A stretch of DNA of 64,000 nucleotides from assembly GCF_018604545.1 (NCBI RefSeq), contig NZ_CP075896.1, forward strand, positions 5,704,001 to 5,768,000, in the 5' to 3' direction. A program made the translations under genes and the position numbers. The DNA is from Streptomyces koelreuteriae. GTDB taxonomy: Bacteria; Actinomycetota; Actinomycetes; Streptomycetales; Streptomycetaceae. Each line of letters starts with the position of its first letter. The first letter of the stretch is position 1. Under the pieces are notes generated by a model that was not told the DNA's origin, made no database searches, and saw only the letters and a program-made list of their open reading frames with translations. Shown one piece after another: positions 45,201 through 52,684 of the stretch.

Positions 45201-46541
45201 GTGGCGGTGTCGGGCGGTGGCGGCGACGGGCACCTGTGCGTGTGGGACCTCGACCGGCGTGCGGAGCTGTCGACGCTCAGCGGTGACACCGGCTGGGTCA
45301 ACGGAGTGGCCTGTGTGATCGCCGACGGCCGGCCGCTCGCGGTCGTCGGCGGCGGCGACTACACCGTCCGGGTCTGGGACCTGGCGTCGGGCACACCGAG
45401 TGCCGTGCTGGAAGGGCACGCAGGAGCCGTCAACGCGGTCGCGGCAGCGGTGATCGACGGTGTGCCCATGGCGGTGACCGGCGGAGCCGACGGCTCGGTC
45501 CAGGTCTGGGACGTCCGGGCGGGCACCCAGCGATGGGTGAGGGAACAGGATGCCGATGAAGCGGAAGAAGCCGTACCCGTCGAAGACCCGGGGCCGGGAT
45601 CGACGTCGTCCTCCGGAGGGTTCCGCGGGCACACGGGCTGGCTGTGGTCCGTGGCCCACGCGGTGGTGGACGGCTCGTCGGTCGCGCTCACCGTGGGCGG
45701 CGACGGAGACGGGGCGGTCCGCATGTGGGACGCGCGGTCAGGAGCGCAGAAAGCGGTGCTGACCGGGCACACCGGGGCGGTCAACGCCGTGGCCTGCGCG
45801 ATGATCGACGGGGCCCCCGCAGCCGTGGTGGGAGGCGGGGGAGACTACGCGCTGCACCTCTGGGACCTCACGGACCGTCGGCACGAGACGGCGCTGCACG
45901 GACACGAGGACTGGATCTGGGGCCTGGACACCACCACGGCCGAGGGCCGCCCGATCGCCGTGACCGGCGACGCCTCCGGGGTCATCCGCGCCTGGGATCT
46001 GAGATCGAGGGAACAACTCGTCTCCGCCACCGCCCACTCCGGAGTCGTCAACGCAGTCGTCTGCACCCGACTCGACGGCCGCCACGTATGCGTCACCGTC
46101 GGTGACGACGGTCTGCTGTGCACCTGGGACCTGTTCACCGGACGTCGACTCTCCTCACTTCAGGCCCATTCCGGCGTGGCTCGCGGAGTCGCCTGCACGC
46201 GGGTGGACGACCGGGAGCTCGCGGTCACCGTCGGCGACGACGGAGCCATGCGGGTGTGGGACCTGCGGACCAGCGAGGAGGTCTCCGTCTTCGCCGGACA
46301 CACCGGCGTGGTGAACGCCGTGGTGGCTCGGCGGGTCGACGGAGTCCCGGTCGCCGTGACCGTGGGCGACGACTACACGGTGCGTGCGTGGGACCTGCGC
46401 CGGAGAGCGGCACTGCTGTGCTGGGCCACGCCCTACCCCGCACGGGCCGTCTCACTGACCAAGGACGGGGACTTCGTCGTCGGCACGGGCCACGAGGTCC
46501 TCGCATTCGAGTTGGGCACCAGTCTGTTCGCTCGCCGCTAG
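42258..46541 (+). CDS. Caspase-like peptidase / NACHT-type NTPase / 14-blade WD40 protein
   Basis: 1427 residues from a GTG (AAGGAG upstream). The N-terminal domain (about 10-240) is a caspase-fold peptidase with the dyad H93 in VAVYLAGHGQ and C145 in LLFLLDTCHAGQG. A helical linker leads to a STAND/NACHT-like ATPase with Walker A G328-GPGSGKT and Walker B D419-ALDEA, followed by helical segments to about 780. Residues about 790-1425 hold thirteen clear WD repeats (blades ending RVWDL/RLWDL and the like) and a final degenerate blade, seven before and seven after an acidic, Ser/Gly-rich linker at about 1094-1122. Such proteins are sensors with a peptidase effector in bacterial conflict systems: the propellers hold the protein inactive until a trigger binds. 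The trigger is unknown. Alternatives such as a developmental protease cannot be excluded. Confidence 0.9.
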   Translation: MNPNDPPGTPKPRRLLIATAVAHLPRSPAGDRPGLVSARQKIIDLFTTRLGYTHVSDLGLDPDRNALLDQLERFATAPDRRPDDIVAVYLAGHGQLLGSSPRRHMFFPADCDLARPKQALPTSQIASVLLDDTDIKQLLFLLDTCHAGQGTGDAVAAAVESLRRSPDNDTAGIAFVASAQPAQSALVEAFPELLTAAVDSLATAGEKPEHLSLGSLVAHMNANIKRPPTQSIEWHAAKMLGDVPAFFPNPRRHSRTFEADLAMQQAIEWQAQAVRRETELARRMLVRAKASFGDEGGWWFTGRRRTLTELTDWLRDPDVLRPAVVVTGGPGSGKTAVLGLIAALTNTERHHSVPVHLLELPERAVPRPGSVDVVIYAQALTDEDILNGLAAAARVRAPTVGTLLDALAARDRPFTAIIDALDEAASPDTLTTQLIQPLIRFSNGNLRLLLGTRPHLLRHLQTDVEIVDLDNDTYADRAALTAYARRGLTESQPDSPYATAPPSLVIQVARAVADAAFPSFLVARIVSGTLAVQDVLADPQDPEWSRALPRTADSAMAQDLDERLGPEAERARDLLRPLAYAEGQGLPWEDVWGALASRLSGHSYNDEDLLWLQRSTGRYVVEATESGHSAYRLYHQALAEHLRRDADAREAQRAYVEVLTRLVPRSPYRTLDWPRAHPYTLSHLATHASISGELDELMADPEFLVHAEPTPLLPALERLTTESALRLADLYRTSAGDHRRASPQIRRELLAIDALRFKDRDLARRLSRSTAWRPVWATDSQITRDSQERTGAVNGVACGEADGAPVAVSGGTDGLVRVWDLRTGELRSVLSGHQGAINAVACTHVEGTSVALTGGDDYTVRVWDLSTGESLAVLSGQGGAVNGLACTTVNRVPVAVVGGGDAAVRLWDLTTGDQLASLVGHPGAVNGVTCATVDDVPHAVSVGADGSVRMWDLQDRVERSVFHGHTSWVWAVSSTRVDGVPVAVSGGGGDGHLCVWDLDRRAELSTLSGDTGWVNGVACVIADGRPLAVVGGGDYTVRVWDLASGTPSAVLEGHAGAVNAVAAAVIDGVPMAVTGGADGSVQVWDVRAGTQRWVREQDADEAEEAVPVEDPGPGSTSSSGGFRGHTGWLWSVAHAVVDGSSVALTVGGDGDGAVRMWDARSGAQKAVLTGHTGAVNAVACAMIDGAPAAVVGGGGDYALHLWDLTDRRHETALHGHEDWIWGLDTTTAEGRPIAVTGDASGVIRAWDLRSREQLVSATAHSGVVNAVVCTRLDGRHVCVTVGDDGLLCTWDLFTGRRLSSLQAHSGVARGVACTRVDDRELAVTVGDDGAMRVWDLRTSEEVSVFAGHTGVVNAVVARRVDGVPVAVTVGDDYTVRAWDLRRRAALLCWATPYPARAVSLTKDGDFVVGTGHEVLAFELGTSLFARR

Positions 46542-46570
46542 TCGGCAAGTCTCCTGTCGGGGAGGACGGC

Positions 46571-47431
46571 ATGGCGCGCATCGTCTGCGTGCACGGAGTG
46601 GGGAAACAGCAGGCCGGCGAACAGACCTTGCTGGGCCAGTGGGTTCCGGCGCTGCGCGACGGACTGACCCGGGCCGGTGGGAGGGCCCGCGTCGCGGACA
46701 CGGAGGTGGCGATGGCCTTCTACGGAGACCTTTTCCTGCCGCCCGGGCAACGGCTGGACGGGGACGAGCCCCACCTGGGCTGGTGGGACGTGTCCCCGGG
46801 CTGGGAGACGGAGCTCCTGATGCAGTGGTGGAGCCATGCCGCGGCGGCCGAACCACAGATCGTCGCTCCGGACGCCCAGAACCTCTTGTCCGGCACAAGC
46901 CGCACCGTGCAGGCCGCGCTGCTCGCCCTGTCTCAGTCCAGGTTCTTCGCCGGACTCGCCGAGAAGGCCCTGATCTCCGACCTGAAGCAGACTCACCGCT
47001 ACCTCACCGATCTCGAACTGCGCACCCGCGCGCGGGATCGCGTACGAGCGCTCATCGGCCCCGACACCAGTGTCGTCGTGGCGCATTCCCTCGGCAGTGT
47101 CGTGGCCTACGAGGCGCTGTGCGCGCAGGCGGGGCACTCGGTCCGGTCCTTTGTCACCCTGGGTTCGCCGCTCGGCATACGCAATCTGATATTCGACCGC
47201 ATGGATCCCGTGCCCGTGAGCGGCATCGGGGCGTGGCCAGGGCCCTTCTCGACGACCTGGACGAACGTCGCCGACGCGCGGGATGTCGTCGCGCTCGTGA
47301 AGGATCTCCGGCCGTGCTTCGGCCCGCGCATCGTCTGCCACCTCGTCGCCAACGGGTCCCAGGCTCACGACGCTACCCACTACCTCACGAAAGAGGTCAC
47401 AGGAGCCGCACTCGCCATCGGGCTCGGCTGA
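46571..47431 (+). CDS. Cytosolic alpha/beta hydrolase (lipase-like), last gene of the caspase operon
   Basis: 286 residues from the ATG at 46571 (GGGGAGGA). The start MARIVCVHGVGKQQAGEQ gives the oxyanion HGVGK motif and the nucleophile S173 is in VVAHSLGSVVAYEAL (xHSxG); late aspartate and histidine candidates are in WTNVADARDVVAL and the SQAHDATHYL region. No signal peptide or membrane segment. It follows the caspase-like gene by 29 bp. It may be a lipase-type effector released or matured by the peptidase, or an accessory enzyme; the pairing is an inference from gene order. Confidence 0.78.
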   Translation: MARIVCVHGVGKQQAGEQTLLGQWVPALRDGLTRAGGRARVADTEVAMAFYGDLFLPPGQRLDGDEPHLGWWDVSPGWETELLMQWWSHAAAAEPQIVAPDAQNLLSGTSRTVQAALLALSQSRFFAGLAEKALISDLKQTHRYLTDLELRTRARDRVRALIGPDTSVVVAHSLGSVVAYEALCAQAGHSVRSFVTLGSPLGIRNLIFDRMDPVPVSGIGAWPGPFSTTWTNVADARDVVALVKDLRPCFGPRIVCHLVANGSQAHDATHYLTKEVTGAALAIGLG

Positions 47432-47535
47432 CAGCCGAGCCTCTCCTTCGGCCACGGCACCTCATACCTTGGTCGCCCCGCCGTAGACCGACGGCCGACA
47501 GCGGACCCGGCGCCCGCGTCGGCACAGTGAACGGC

Positions 47536-48708
47536 ATGGAAGAGACCAAGGGGATCAAGCAGGCACAGGGGATCAGCCGGGCCCGGTTCCTGGCCGGGGC
47601 GGCTGCGGTGGGGGTCGCCGGAGCGGTGGGCCCGGCCGGGCAGGGCCTGGCGGCGGAAGCCGGGCATGGAGGCCGGGGGCTGCGCCGGCACGGCGTGGTC
47701 TACACGGTCGGGGCGGGGGAGACCCCGGGCACCGCGTGGAGTGCGCGGCGGATGCGGGCGGATGTGCGCGCCATCCGGGACGACCTGCACGCCGACACCA
47801 TCGACGTCACGGGGGACGGCGTCGAACGGCTCACCGCCACCGCCGCCGAGGCCGCCGAACGAGGGCTGCACATCTGGCTGCAGCCGACCCTCGGCGACGC
47901 CCCGCAGCGGGACATCCTGGAACACCTCGCCGAGACCGGCCGGTTCGCGGAGCGGCTGCGACGGCAGGGCGCGAGCGTCGACCTCAGCGTCGGCTGCGAG
48001 TTCTGGCTGTTCGTCCCCGGCATCCTGCCGGGCGAGACGGTCCTGGAACGCATCAGGCACCTCCAGAACGGCACGGTCGACTGGCCGCGGGCGCTGCGCC
48101 GCCTCGCCGAGTTCACCGCGAAGGCCGCCAAGGTCGGCCGCTCCGTCTTCCACGGCAACCTCAGCTACGCCGCCGCCCAGAGCATCGACGACCCGGACTG
48201 GGGCCTCTTCGACATCGTCGGCATCGACTACTACTCGTACTTCGAGAAGCGGTCCGACCACGTCCGGGAGCTGAAGCGCTACCTGCGCTGGGGCAAGCCG
48301 CTCGCCATCACCGAGTTCGGCACATGCGCGTACGCCGGCGCCCCCGAGACGGGCGGCATGGGCTGGGACATCGTCGACTACGACAAGGAGCCGCCGGAGA
48401 TCAAGGGGGACCCGGTACGCAGCGAGCGCGTCCAGGCGGACTACGTGGGCGAGCTGCTGGACGTCTTCGACTCGATGGGCCTGTACGCGGCGATGACCTT
48501 CGAGTTCCTCAGCCCCGACGCCCCGCACCGCCCGGACGAGCCCCGGCTCGACCTCGACATCGCGACGTACGCCATCACCAAGGTGATCCAGGACCGTCCC
48601 GGCGACCCCGCCTCCGGCTGGCACTGGGAGCCCAAGGAGGCGTTCCACGCGGTGGCCCGCCGCTACGCCCGACGGGCGCGGTCCTCGTCGCCGGGGCACC
48701 ATGGCTGA
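47536..48708 (+). CDS. Secreted TIM-barrel glycosidase-like protein
   Basis: 390 residues. A twin-arginine-like SRARFLAG leader and hydrophobic stretch precede LAAEA. The mature part reads as a TIM barrel of the GH5/GH-A-like kind: HGVVYTVGAGETPGTAWSA, DLSVGCEFWLF (possible acid/base glutamate), FDIVGIDYYSYF, and AITEFGTC (possible nucleophile glutamate). Members of this family are often named abortive infection protein in databases, without experimental support that I know of. It begins 104 bp after the hydrolase gene and probably has its own promoter. A glycosidase of unknown substrate is the safest reading. Confidence 0.68.
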   Translation: MEETKGIKQAQGISRARFLAGAAAVGVAGAVGPAGQGLAAEAGHGGRGLRRHGVVYTVGAGETPGTAWSARRMRADVRAIRDDLHADTIDVTGDGVERLTATAAEAAERGLHIWLQPTLGDAPQRDILEHLAETGRFAERLRRQGASVDLSVGCEFWLFVPGILPGETVLERIRHLQNGTVDWPRALRRLAEFTAKAAKVGRSVFHGNLSYAAAQSIDDPDWGLFDIVGIDYYSYFEKRSDHVRELKRYLRWGKPLAITEFGTCAYAGAPETGGMGWDIVDYDKEPPEIKGDPVRSERVQADYVGELLDVFDSMGLYAAMTFEFLSPDAPHRPDEPRLDLDIATYAITKVIQDRPGDPASGWHWEPKEAFHAVARRYARRARSSSPGHHG

Positions 48709-48720
48709 GGAGGTGCGTCC

Positions 48721-49158
48721 ATGGAATGGACCCTTGAGGTGATCACCGTTCCGGTCGCCGACGTGGACCGGGCCAAGGCCTTCTACGTGGACCGATGCGG
48801 TTTCCGCGCCGAGATCGACGCGTCGTTCTTCGAGGGCGTGGGCCGCTTCGTCCAGCTCACGCCCCCCGGCTCCCGCTGCTCCGTCGTGCTGGAGTCCGGC
48901 ATGCCGGACGCACCGGGGCAGCCGCCCATGGCCCCGGGGTCGCTGCGGGGCCTCCAGCTCTGCGTCACGGACATCGAGAAGGCCAGGGCGGAGCTGGTGG
49001 GACGCGGGGTGGACGTATCACCGGTCCTGCACGTGAGCGCGTCCGGCTGGGCGGAGGGCCGGGGCGAGGAGGGCTGGAACTCCTTCCTCTTCTTCCAGGA
49101 CCCCGACGGCAACGGCTGGGCCGTCCAGGAGGCCCCGGCACCCCTCGCCCAGCGCTGA
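48721..49158 (+). CDS. VOC-superfamily (glyoxalase/bleomycin-resistance-like) protein
   Basis: 145 residues starting 12 bp after the preceding stop, with GAGGAGG as ribosome site. Two beta-alpha-beta-beta-beta modules: VITVPVADVDRAKAFYVDRCGF at the start and LQLCVTDIEKARAELVGRGVDV in the middle, ending FFQDPDGNGWAVQE. The metal-type ends (E in VQE) are present but a complete His/Glu metal set was not confirmed. Substrate unknown. It is probably co-transcribed with the TIM-barrel gene. Confidence 0.85.
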   Translation: MEWTLEVITVPVADVDRAKAFYVDRCGFRAEIDASFFEGVGRFVQLTPPGSRCSVVLESGMPDAPGQPPMAPGSLRGLQLCVTDIEKARAELVGRGVDVSPVLHVSASGWAEGRGEEGWNSFLFFQDPDGNGWAVQEAPAPLAQR

Positions 49159-49159
49159 C

Positions 49160-50644
49160 CTAGGCGCAGTAGATGTCCCGGTCCGGGCGCTCGCCCGTAG
49201 CCAGGAACCGGGAGACGGTCCGGTCGCCGCAGGCGTTGCCGTTGGCGAGGTAGGCGCCGTGGCCCGTGGAGTTCACCGTCACCATGACGGCCCGGTCGCC
49301 GAAGGCACGCCGCAGCTCACGGGCCCCGCTCAGCGGACTGGCGACGTCCCGCTCGTTCTGGACCAGCAGGATGTTGGACGGCCCGCGGTCGGTGATCCGG
49401 ACCGCGGGCTCCCGCGGCGCGTACGGCCAGCCGGCACACAGCATCGGGCCGCGCGGCATGCCCGCCGTCAGCGGGAACGCGGCACGGCTTTCGTCGACGC
49501 CCTTCTGGTACTGGGCGGCGGTCTTGGGCCACGCGACGTTGTTGCAGAGGATCCCGGCGCCGACCGCGGCCGCGTTCTGCATCATCGCCTCGTCCGGGGC
49601 CTCGGGCACGGGCGGCACGGTGCCCTTGCGGGCGGCGAGGATCATCTTCGCCAGCGCGGGGTAGTCGTCGGGGTCGTACAGGCTGCTCAGCATGGTCTGG
49701 CGCAGGACGTTGCCGTTCAGCTCCGCCGGGTCGGCGCCGGGCCAGGGGAGGGGCGCGCGGTCGAGCCGTTCGGCGAGGCGCAGGAAGAGGGGCCGTACGT
49801 CGGCGGTCGTGCGGGCCAACCGGTACGGATTCCCGGGCCGGGACGCCCACTTGGCGAACTCCGGGAAGTTGTCCTCCACACCGGTCTCGAACGCGGCGAG
49901 CCAGGCGCGTCCGACCCGGGTGGGGTCGGGGTTGTTGTTGCTGTCCAGCACGATGCGGTCGGTGCGGTGCGGGAACAGCTGGCTGTAGACGGAGCCGACG
50001 TACGTGCCGTACGAGTCGCCCCACGCGGAGATCCGGCTCTCGCCCAGCGCGGCCCGGACCCGGTCGAGGTCGCGGGCATCGTTGGCGGTGCTGAGGTGCC
50101 GTATCAGCTCACCGCCGTTACGGGCACACGCGTCGGCGATACGCCGGGCGGTGGTCATGGCCTCGGTGACAGAGCCGTCCGGGGCGGGCCAGGGCAGCTT
50201 GGCGAGGGCCAGGTCCTTGCTCTCGAGCCCACACGCGGTGCTACTGGACGGCGCCATCCCGCGAGGCGCGAACCCGATCAGGTCGTAGACGTCCCGCACG
50301 CTTTGCGGCAGCTTCTGCCCCTTGCCCGACGGATCATCGAGACTGACTCCACCGGGCCCGCCGGGGATGAGTAACAGTGCGCCACGGCGAGCGGAGGGTT
50401 TCTCACTGGGGATACGGGAGACGGCGATCTGGATTCTCGGTCCGTCGGGGTCGGCGTAGTCCATGGGTACGGCGACGGTGGCGCACTGCTGACGGGGGTC
50501 GAGGTCGGGGCCGTCGCACTTGGTCCACTTGAGGGGCTCGCGGCCGCCGGCGCTGGTGGCGGCGGACGCGGGCAGTGAGACGGTGAGTCCGAGCAGGACG
50601 GCAGAGGCCGCGAGCAGTGAGGCGTTGCGCTTGAGCTGCTTCAT
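49160..50644 (-). CDS. Secreted S33 tripeptidyl aminopeptidase-like hydrolase, TTA codon
   Basis: 494 residues from the ATG at 50644. Signal peptide about 1-28 (MKQLKRNASLLAASAVLLGL, ending ASAA). The catalytic serine is in AWGDSYGTYVGS, the acid aspartate in LLVQNERDVASP and the histidine in VNSTGHGAYL. The prepro block CATVAVPMDYADPDGPRIQIAVSR is typical of Streptomyces tripeptidyl aminopeptidases, which trim N-terminal tripeptides from secreted proteins. Codon 91 is TTA (50372-50374 on the + strand), so full expression should need bldA. Convergent with the VOC gene. Confidence 0.88.
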   Translation of the reverse strand: MKQLKRNASLLAASAVLLGLTVSLPASAATSAGGREPLKWTKCDGPDLDPRQQCATVAVPMDYADPDGPRIQIAVSRIPSEKPSARRGALLLIPGGPGGVSLDDPSGKGQKLPQSVRDVYDLIGFAPRGMAPSSSTACGLESKDLALAKLPWPAPDGSVTEAMTTARRIADACARNGGELIRHLSTANDARDLDRVRAALGESRISAWGDSYGTYVGSVYSQLFPHRTDRIVLDSNNNPDPTRVGRAWLAAFETGVEDNFPEFAKWASRPGNPYRLARTTADVRPLFLRLAERLDRAPLPWPGADPAELNGNVLRQTMLSSLYDPDDYPALAKMILAARKGTVPPVPEAPDEAMMQNAAAVGAGILCNNVAWPKTAAQYQKGVDESRAAFPLTAGMPRGPMLCAGWPYAPREPAVRITDRGPSNILLVQNERDVASPLSGARELRRAFGDRAVMVTVNSTGHGAYLANGNACGDRTVSRFLATGERPDRDIYCA

Positions 50645-50763
50645 GGGACGAGCCTGGCGGTTCTTCGACCTGCCCCCTATCCGGCTAACTGCCGGATGGC
50701 TCCTGAGGTTTACCCCCGGGTTCGTTCCTCCGCTGTCGGGGCCGCCCGCTTCCTGGCCAGTGT

Positions 50764-50852
50764 CGTGATTCCGTGAGCCGAGTAAAGGGCGCTGCGCGTC
50801 GGCTTCGCCGATCGGCCTCCGGCCGACCCTTGACACGGCTCACGGAATCACG
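50764..50852. repeat. Long inverted repeat with two inner hairpins
   Basis: CGTGATTCCGTGAGCCG (50764-50780) is perfectly repeated in inverse at 50836-50852, a 17-bp stem. Between them TCGGC-TTC-GCCGA (50799-50811) and TCGGCC-TCC-GGCCGA (50812-50826) form two further hairpins, so the whole can fold as a three-way junction. No gene overlaps it. It may be a terminator, a mobile-element remnant, or a repeated palindromic element. Confidence 0.85.
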
Positions 50853-51068
50853 GGAGAGAAGCGAGCGAGCGGCCCGGAAACGCGGGGTGGCAGAGGTCTG
50901 ACGGCGGTCTTCGGCCCGTTGCGTTGCCGGTCGGCGTGGACGGACGCGGCCGCGCCTCGCAGGCACGCCGGGTGGTCGCGGCGGCTGACGGTGTGTTCGA
51001 GTGGAGCGTTTGGGCCGGGGGTGGCCTAGTGGATGGGGTCGGGGGTGGCCTGGTTGCTCCAGTGGCGG
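50853..51068. other. Intergenic region without recognisable genes
   Basis: Apart from a short direct repeat (GGGGGTGGCCT at about 51014 and 51041) near the end, I see nothing in this stretch. It separates the inverted repeat from a minus-strand acetyltransferase gene. Confidence 0.5.
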
Positions 51069-51506
51069 TCACGTGGGGAGGCGGAGCATGAAGACGTCGA
51101 TCGGGTCCTGGGTCTCGACCGTGAAGCCGTGGCGTTCGTAGAGGCGGCGGGCCGGGCTGCCCTGGAGGACGTTCAGGCGTACGGGTTCGGCGGCGGTGTC
51201 GGTTCGGGCCAGCAGGGTTCGGAGGACTGCCGTACCCAGGCCCCGGCCCTGGAGGCCGGGATCGAGGTAGAAGTGCTCCAGCCAGGTGCCGTCCTCGGCC
51301 GGGCGCAGTGTGACGCTGCCCGCGAACGTGCCGTCGGCCTCTATGACCGAGGTGTGCTGCGGGGCGAAGCCGTCGCGCAGCCGCTGCCTGACCCGGTGTT
51401 CGTCGTAGCGGCCCAGCCGTTCCAGGTCCGGGCGCATCACGATCGCCCGCAGTTCCGCGATCGGTTCGACGTCCGTTGGTGCGGCGGGGCGCAGGGTCCA
51501 GTGCAC
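51069..51506 (-). CDS. GNAT-family N-acetyltransferase
   Basis: 145 residues from a GTG at 51506. RPAAPTDVEPIAELRAIVM opens the fold, YLDPGLQGRGLGTAVLRTLL is the acetyl-CoA loop, and NVLQGSPARRLYERHGFTVE ends it. The acceptor is unknown. It lies 12 bp from the DUF397 gene's stop on the same strand and may be the end of that transcript. Confidence 0.85.
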   Translation of the reverse strand: MHWTLRPAAPTDVEPIAELRAIVMRPDLERLGRYDEHRVRQRLRDGFAPQHTSVIEADGTFAGSVTLRPAEDGTWLEHFYLDPGLQGRGLGTAVLRTLLARTDTAAEPVRLNVLQGSPARRLYERHGFTVETQDPIDVFMLRLPT

Positions 51507-51518
51507 GGCCGGATTGTT

Positions 51519-51869
51519 TCAGTGGCGGCGGCGGTGGTGACCTATGAACGCGCCCCAGGCATCGGCCCCGACCAGGACTACAGGGCTGTCGGCCAGTTTG
51601 CTGTCTCGGACGGGGACCGTGCCGGGGATTCCGTCGGCGACCTCGACGCAGTTGCCGCCATTGCCGTCGCTGTAGCTGCTCTTGCGCCAGTGGGCGAACT
51701 CCACCCAGGCGTCGGCCCCGACCAGGACCACAGGGCCGTCGGCCAGTTTGCTGTCGCGGACAGGGACGGTGCCGGGGATCCCGTCGGCGACCTCGACGCA
51801 GTCGCCGCCGTTGCCGTCGCTGTAGCTGCTCCTGCGCCAGTGTGCGGTGGTCAGGTCGTACTCGCGCAT
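51519..51869 (-). CDS. Tandem DUF397 protein, partner of the XRE regulator
   Basis: 116 residues made of two nearly identical DUF397 domains of about 50 residues (each WR(R/K)SSYSDGNGG(D/N)CVEVADG...VPVRDSKLAD(G/S)PVVLVGADAW), arising from a recent internal duplication. DUF397 proteins are encoded beside XRE/DUF5753 regulators in actinobacteria, as in the Scr1/Scr2-type and BldB/WhiJ-like pairs, and are thought to bind them or interact with DNA. Its start overlaps the regulator's stop by 19 bp. A single domain is normal, so the doubled form is unusual. Confidence 0.88.
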   Translation of the reverse strand: MREYDLTTAHWRRSSYSDGNGGDCVEVADGIPGTVPVRDSKLADGPVVLVGADAWVEFAHWRKSSYSDGNGGNCVEVADGIPGTVPVRDSKLADSPVVLVGADAWGAFIGHHRRRH

Positions 51870-52684
51870 CGTCTGAAGTCCTCCGCCGCCGATTCGACCA
51901 GGTCCAGGGACGCCTCAGGCGACAGCGCAGCGGCCCTGAGCAGATCGTATGCCGACTGTGCGCGCTTCACCACGGCCGGATCGTCCAGCAGGTTCCCCGA
52001 ATACACGGCTTCTGTATAGGCCGTCGGCGGTGCGTCCTCGAACTCCATGAGCTTCAGCGACCCGGTCATCACGGAGTACGCCCCAGCCGTGTACGGCAGC
52101 ACCTGCACCATCACCGTCCGCTCTCGCGCCAGTGCCACCACGTGCTCCAGCTGTTCCGCCATGACGGCCGGTCCGCCGACCGGGATGCGCAGCACGTTCT
52201 CATGGAGGATTGCCCAATACACGGGGCGTGTAGCGTCCTTGAGGATCTGCGCGCGTTCCATTCGGCCCGACACCTTCTCGTCGATGGACTCGTCCGGCGC
52301 GAAGGGGTTCATCGCCAGCGTGACCGCCCTTGCGTAGGCCGGTGTTTGCAGCAGTCCCGGCACCAGCGCGGGCGCGAACTCGCAGATCTTCGTAGCTTGC
52401 GCCTCCAGCTCCGCCACCCTCGCGAAATATTCCGCATACCGCTTATCGTCAATCAGCTTCCTGCACAACCGCTCGAAAATACCGTCGGTTTGCAGCACCC
52501 CGTCGATCCGCTGGGCCACATCCAACTGTGGCTTGCGAATGGCCTGTTCGAACTGGCCGATGTATCCGCCGGAGACGAAAACCCGTAGCCCCAGCTCCGC
52601 CTGGGTGATGCCCGCGTCCTCCCTCCGTCGCTTGAGCTCCGTGCCGAAGAACTCCCACGCCGCCTGCCGAGAACCGTTGGCCAT
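51851..52684 (-). CDS. XRE-family regulator with C-terminal DUF5753 domain
   Basis: 277 residues from the ATG at 52684. The N-terminal helix-turn-helix is FFGTELKRRREDAGITQAELGLRVFVSGGYIGQFEQAIRKPQLDV. The C-terminal domain (about 100-277; EAQATKICEFAPALVPGLLQTPAYARAV and RTVMVQVLPYTAGAYSVMTGSLKLMEF) is the DUF5753 ligand-type domain common in Streptomyces. WhiJ/BldB-type systems control development in S. coelicolor, and this pair is of that general class; the particular function here is unknown. Divergent from two small genes. Confidence 0.9.
   Translation of the reverse strand: MANGSRQAAWEFFGTELKRRREDAGITQAELGLRVFVSGGYIGQFEQAIRKPQLDVAQRIDGVLQTDGIFERLCRKLIDDKRYAEYFARVAELEAQATKICEFAPALVPGLLQTPAYARAVTLAMNPFAPDESIDEKVSGRMERAQILKDATRPVYWAILHENVLRIPVGGPAVMAEQLEHVVALARERTVMVQVLPYTAGAYSVMTGSLKLMEFEDAPPTAYTEAVYSGNLLDDPAVVKRAQSAYDLLRAAALSPEASLDLVESAAEDFRRCASTT

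Noticed and set aside
42258..46541. WD40 DNA repeats considered as a CRISPR or satellite array
   Set aside because: The periodicity is at protein level, repeats diverge at DNA level, and one intact frame crosses them.
39201..47431. Restriction-modification system
   Set aside because: A methyltransferase-like gene is present but no endonuclease or specificity gene lies on either side.
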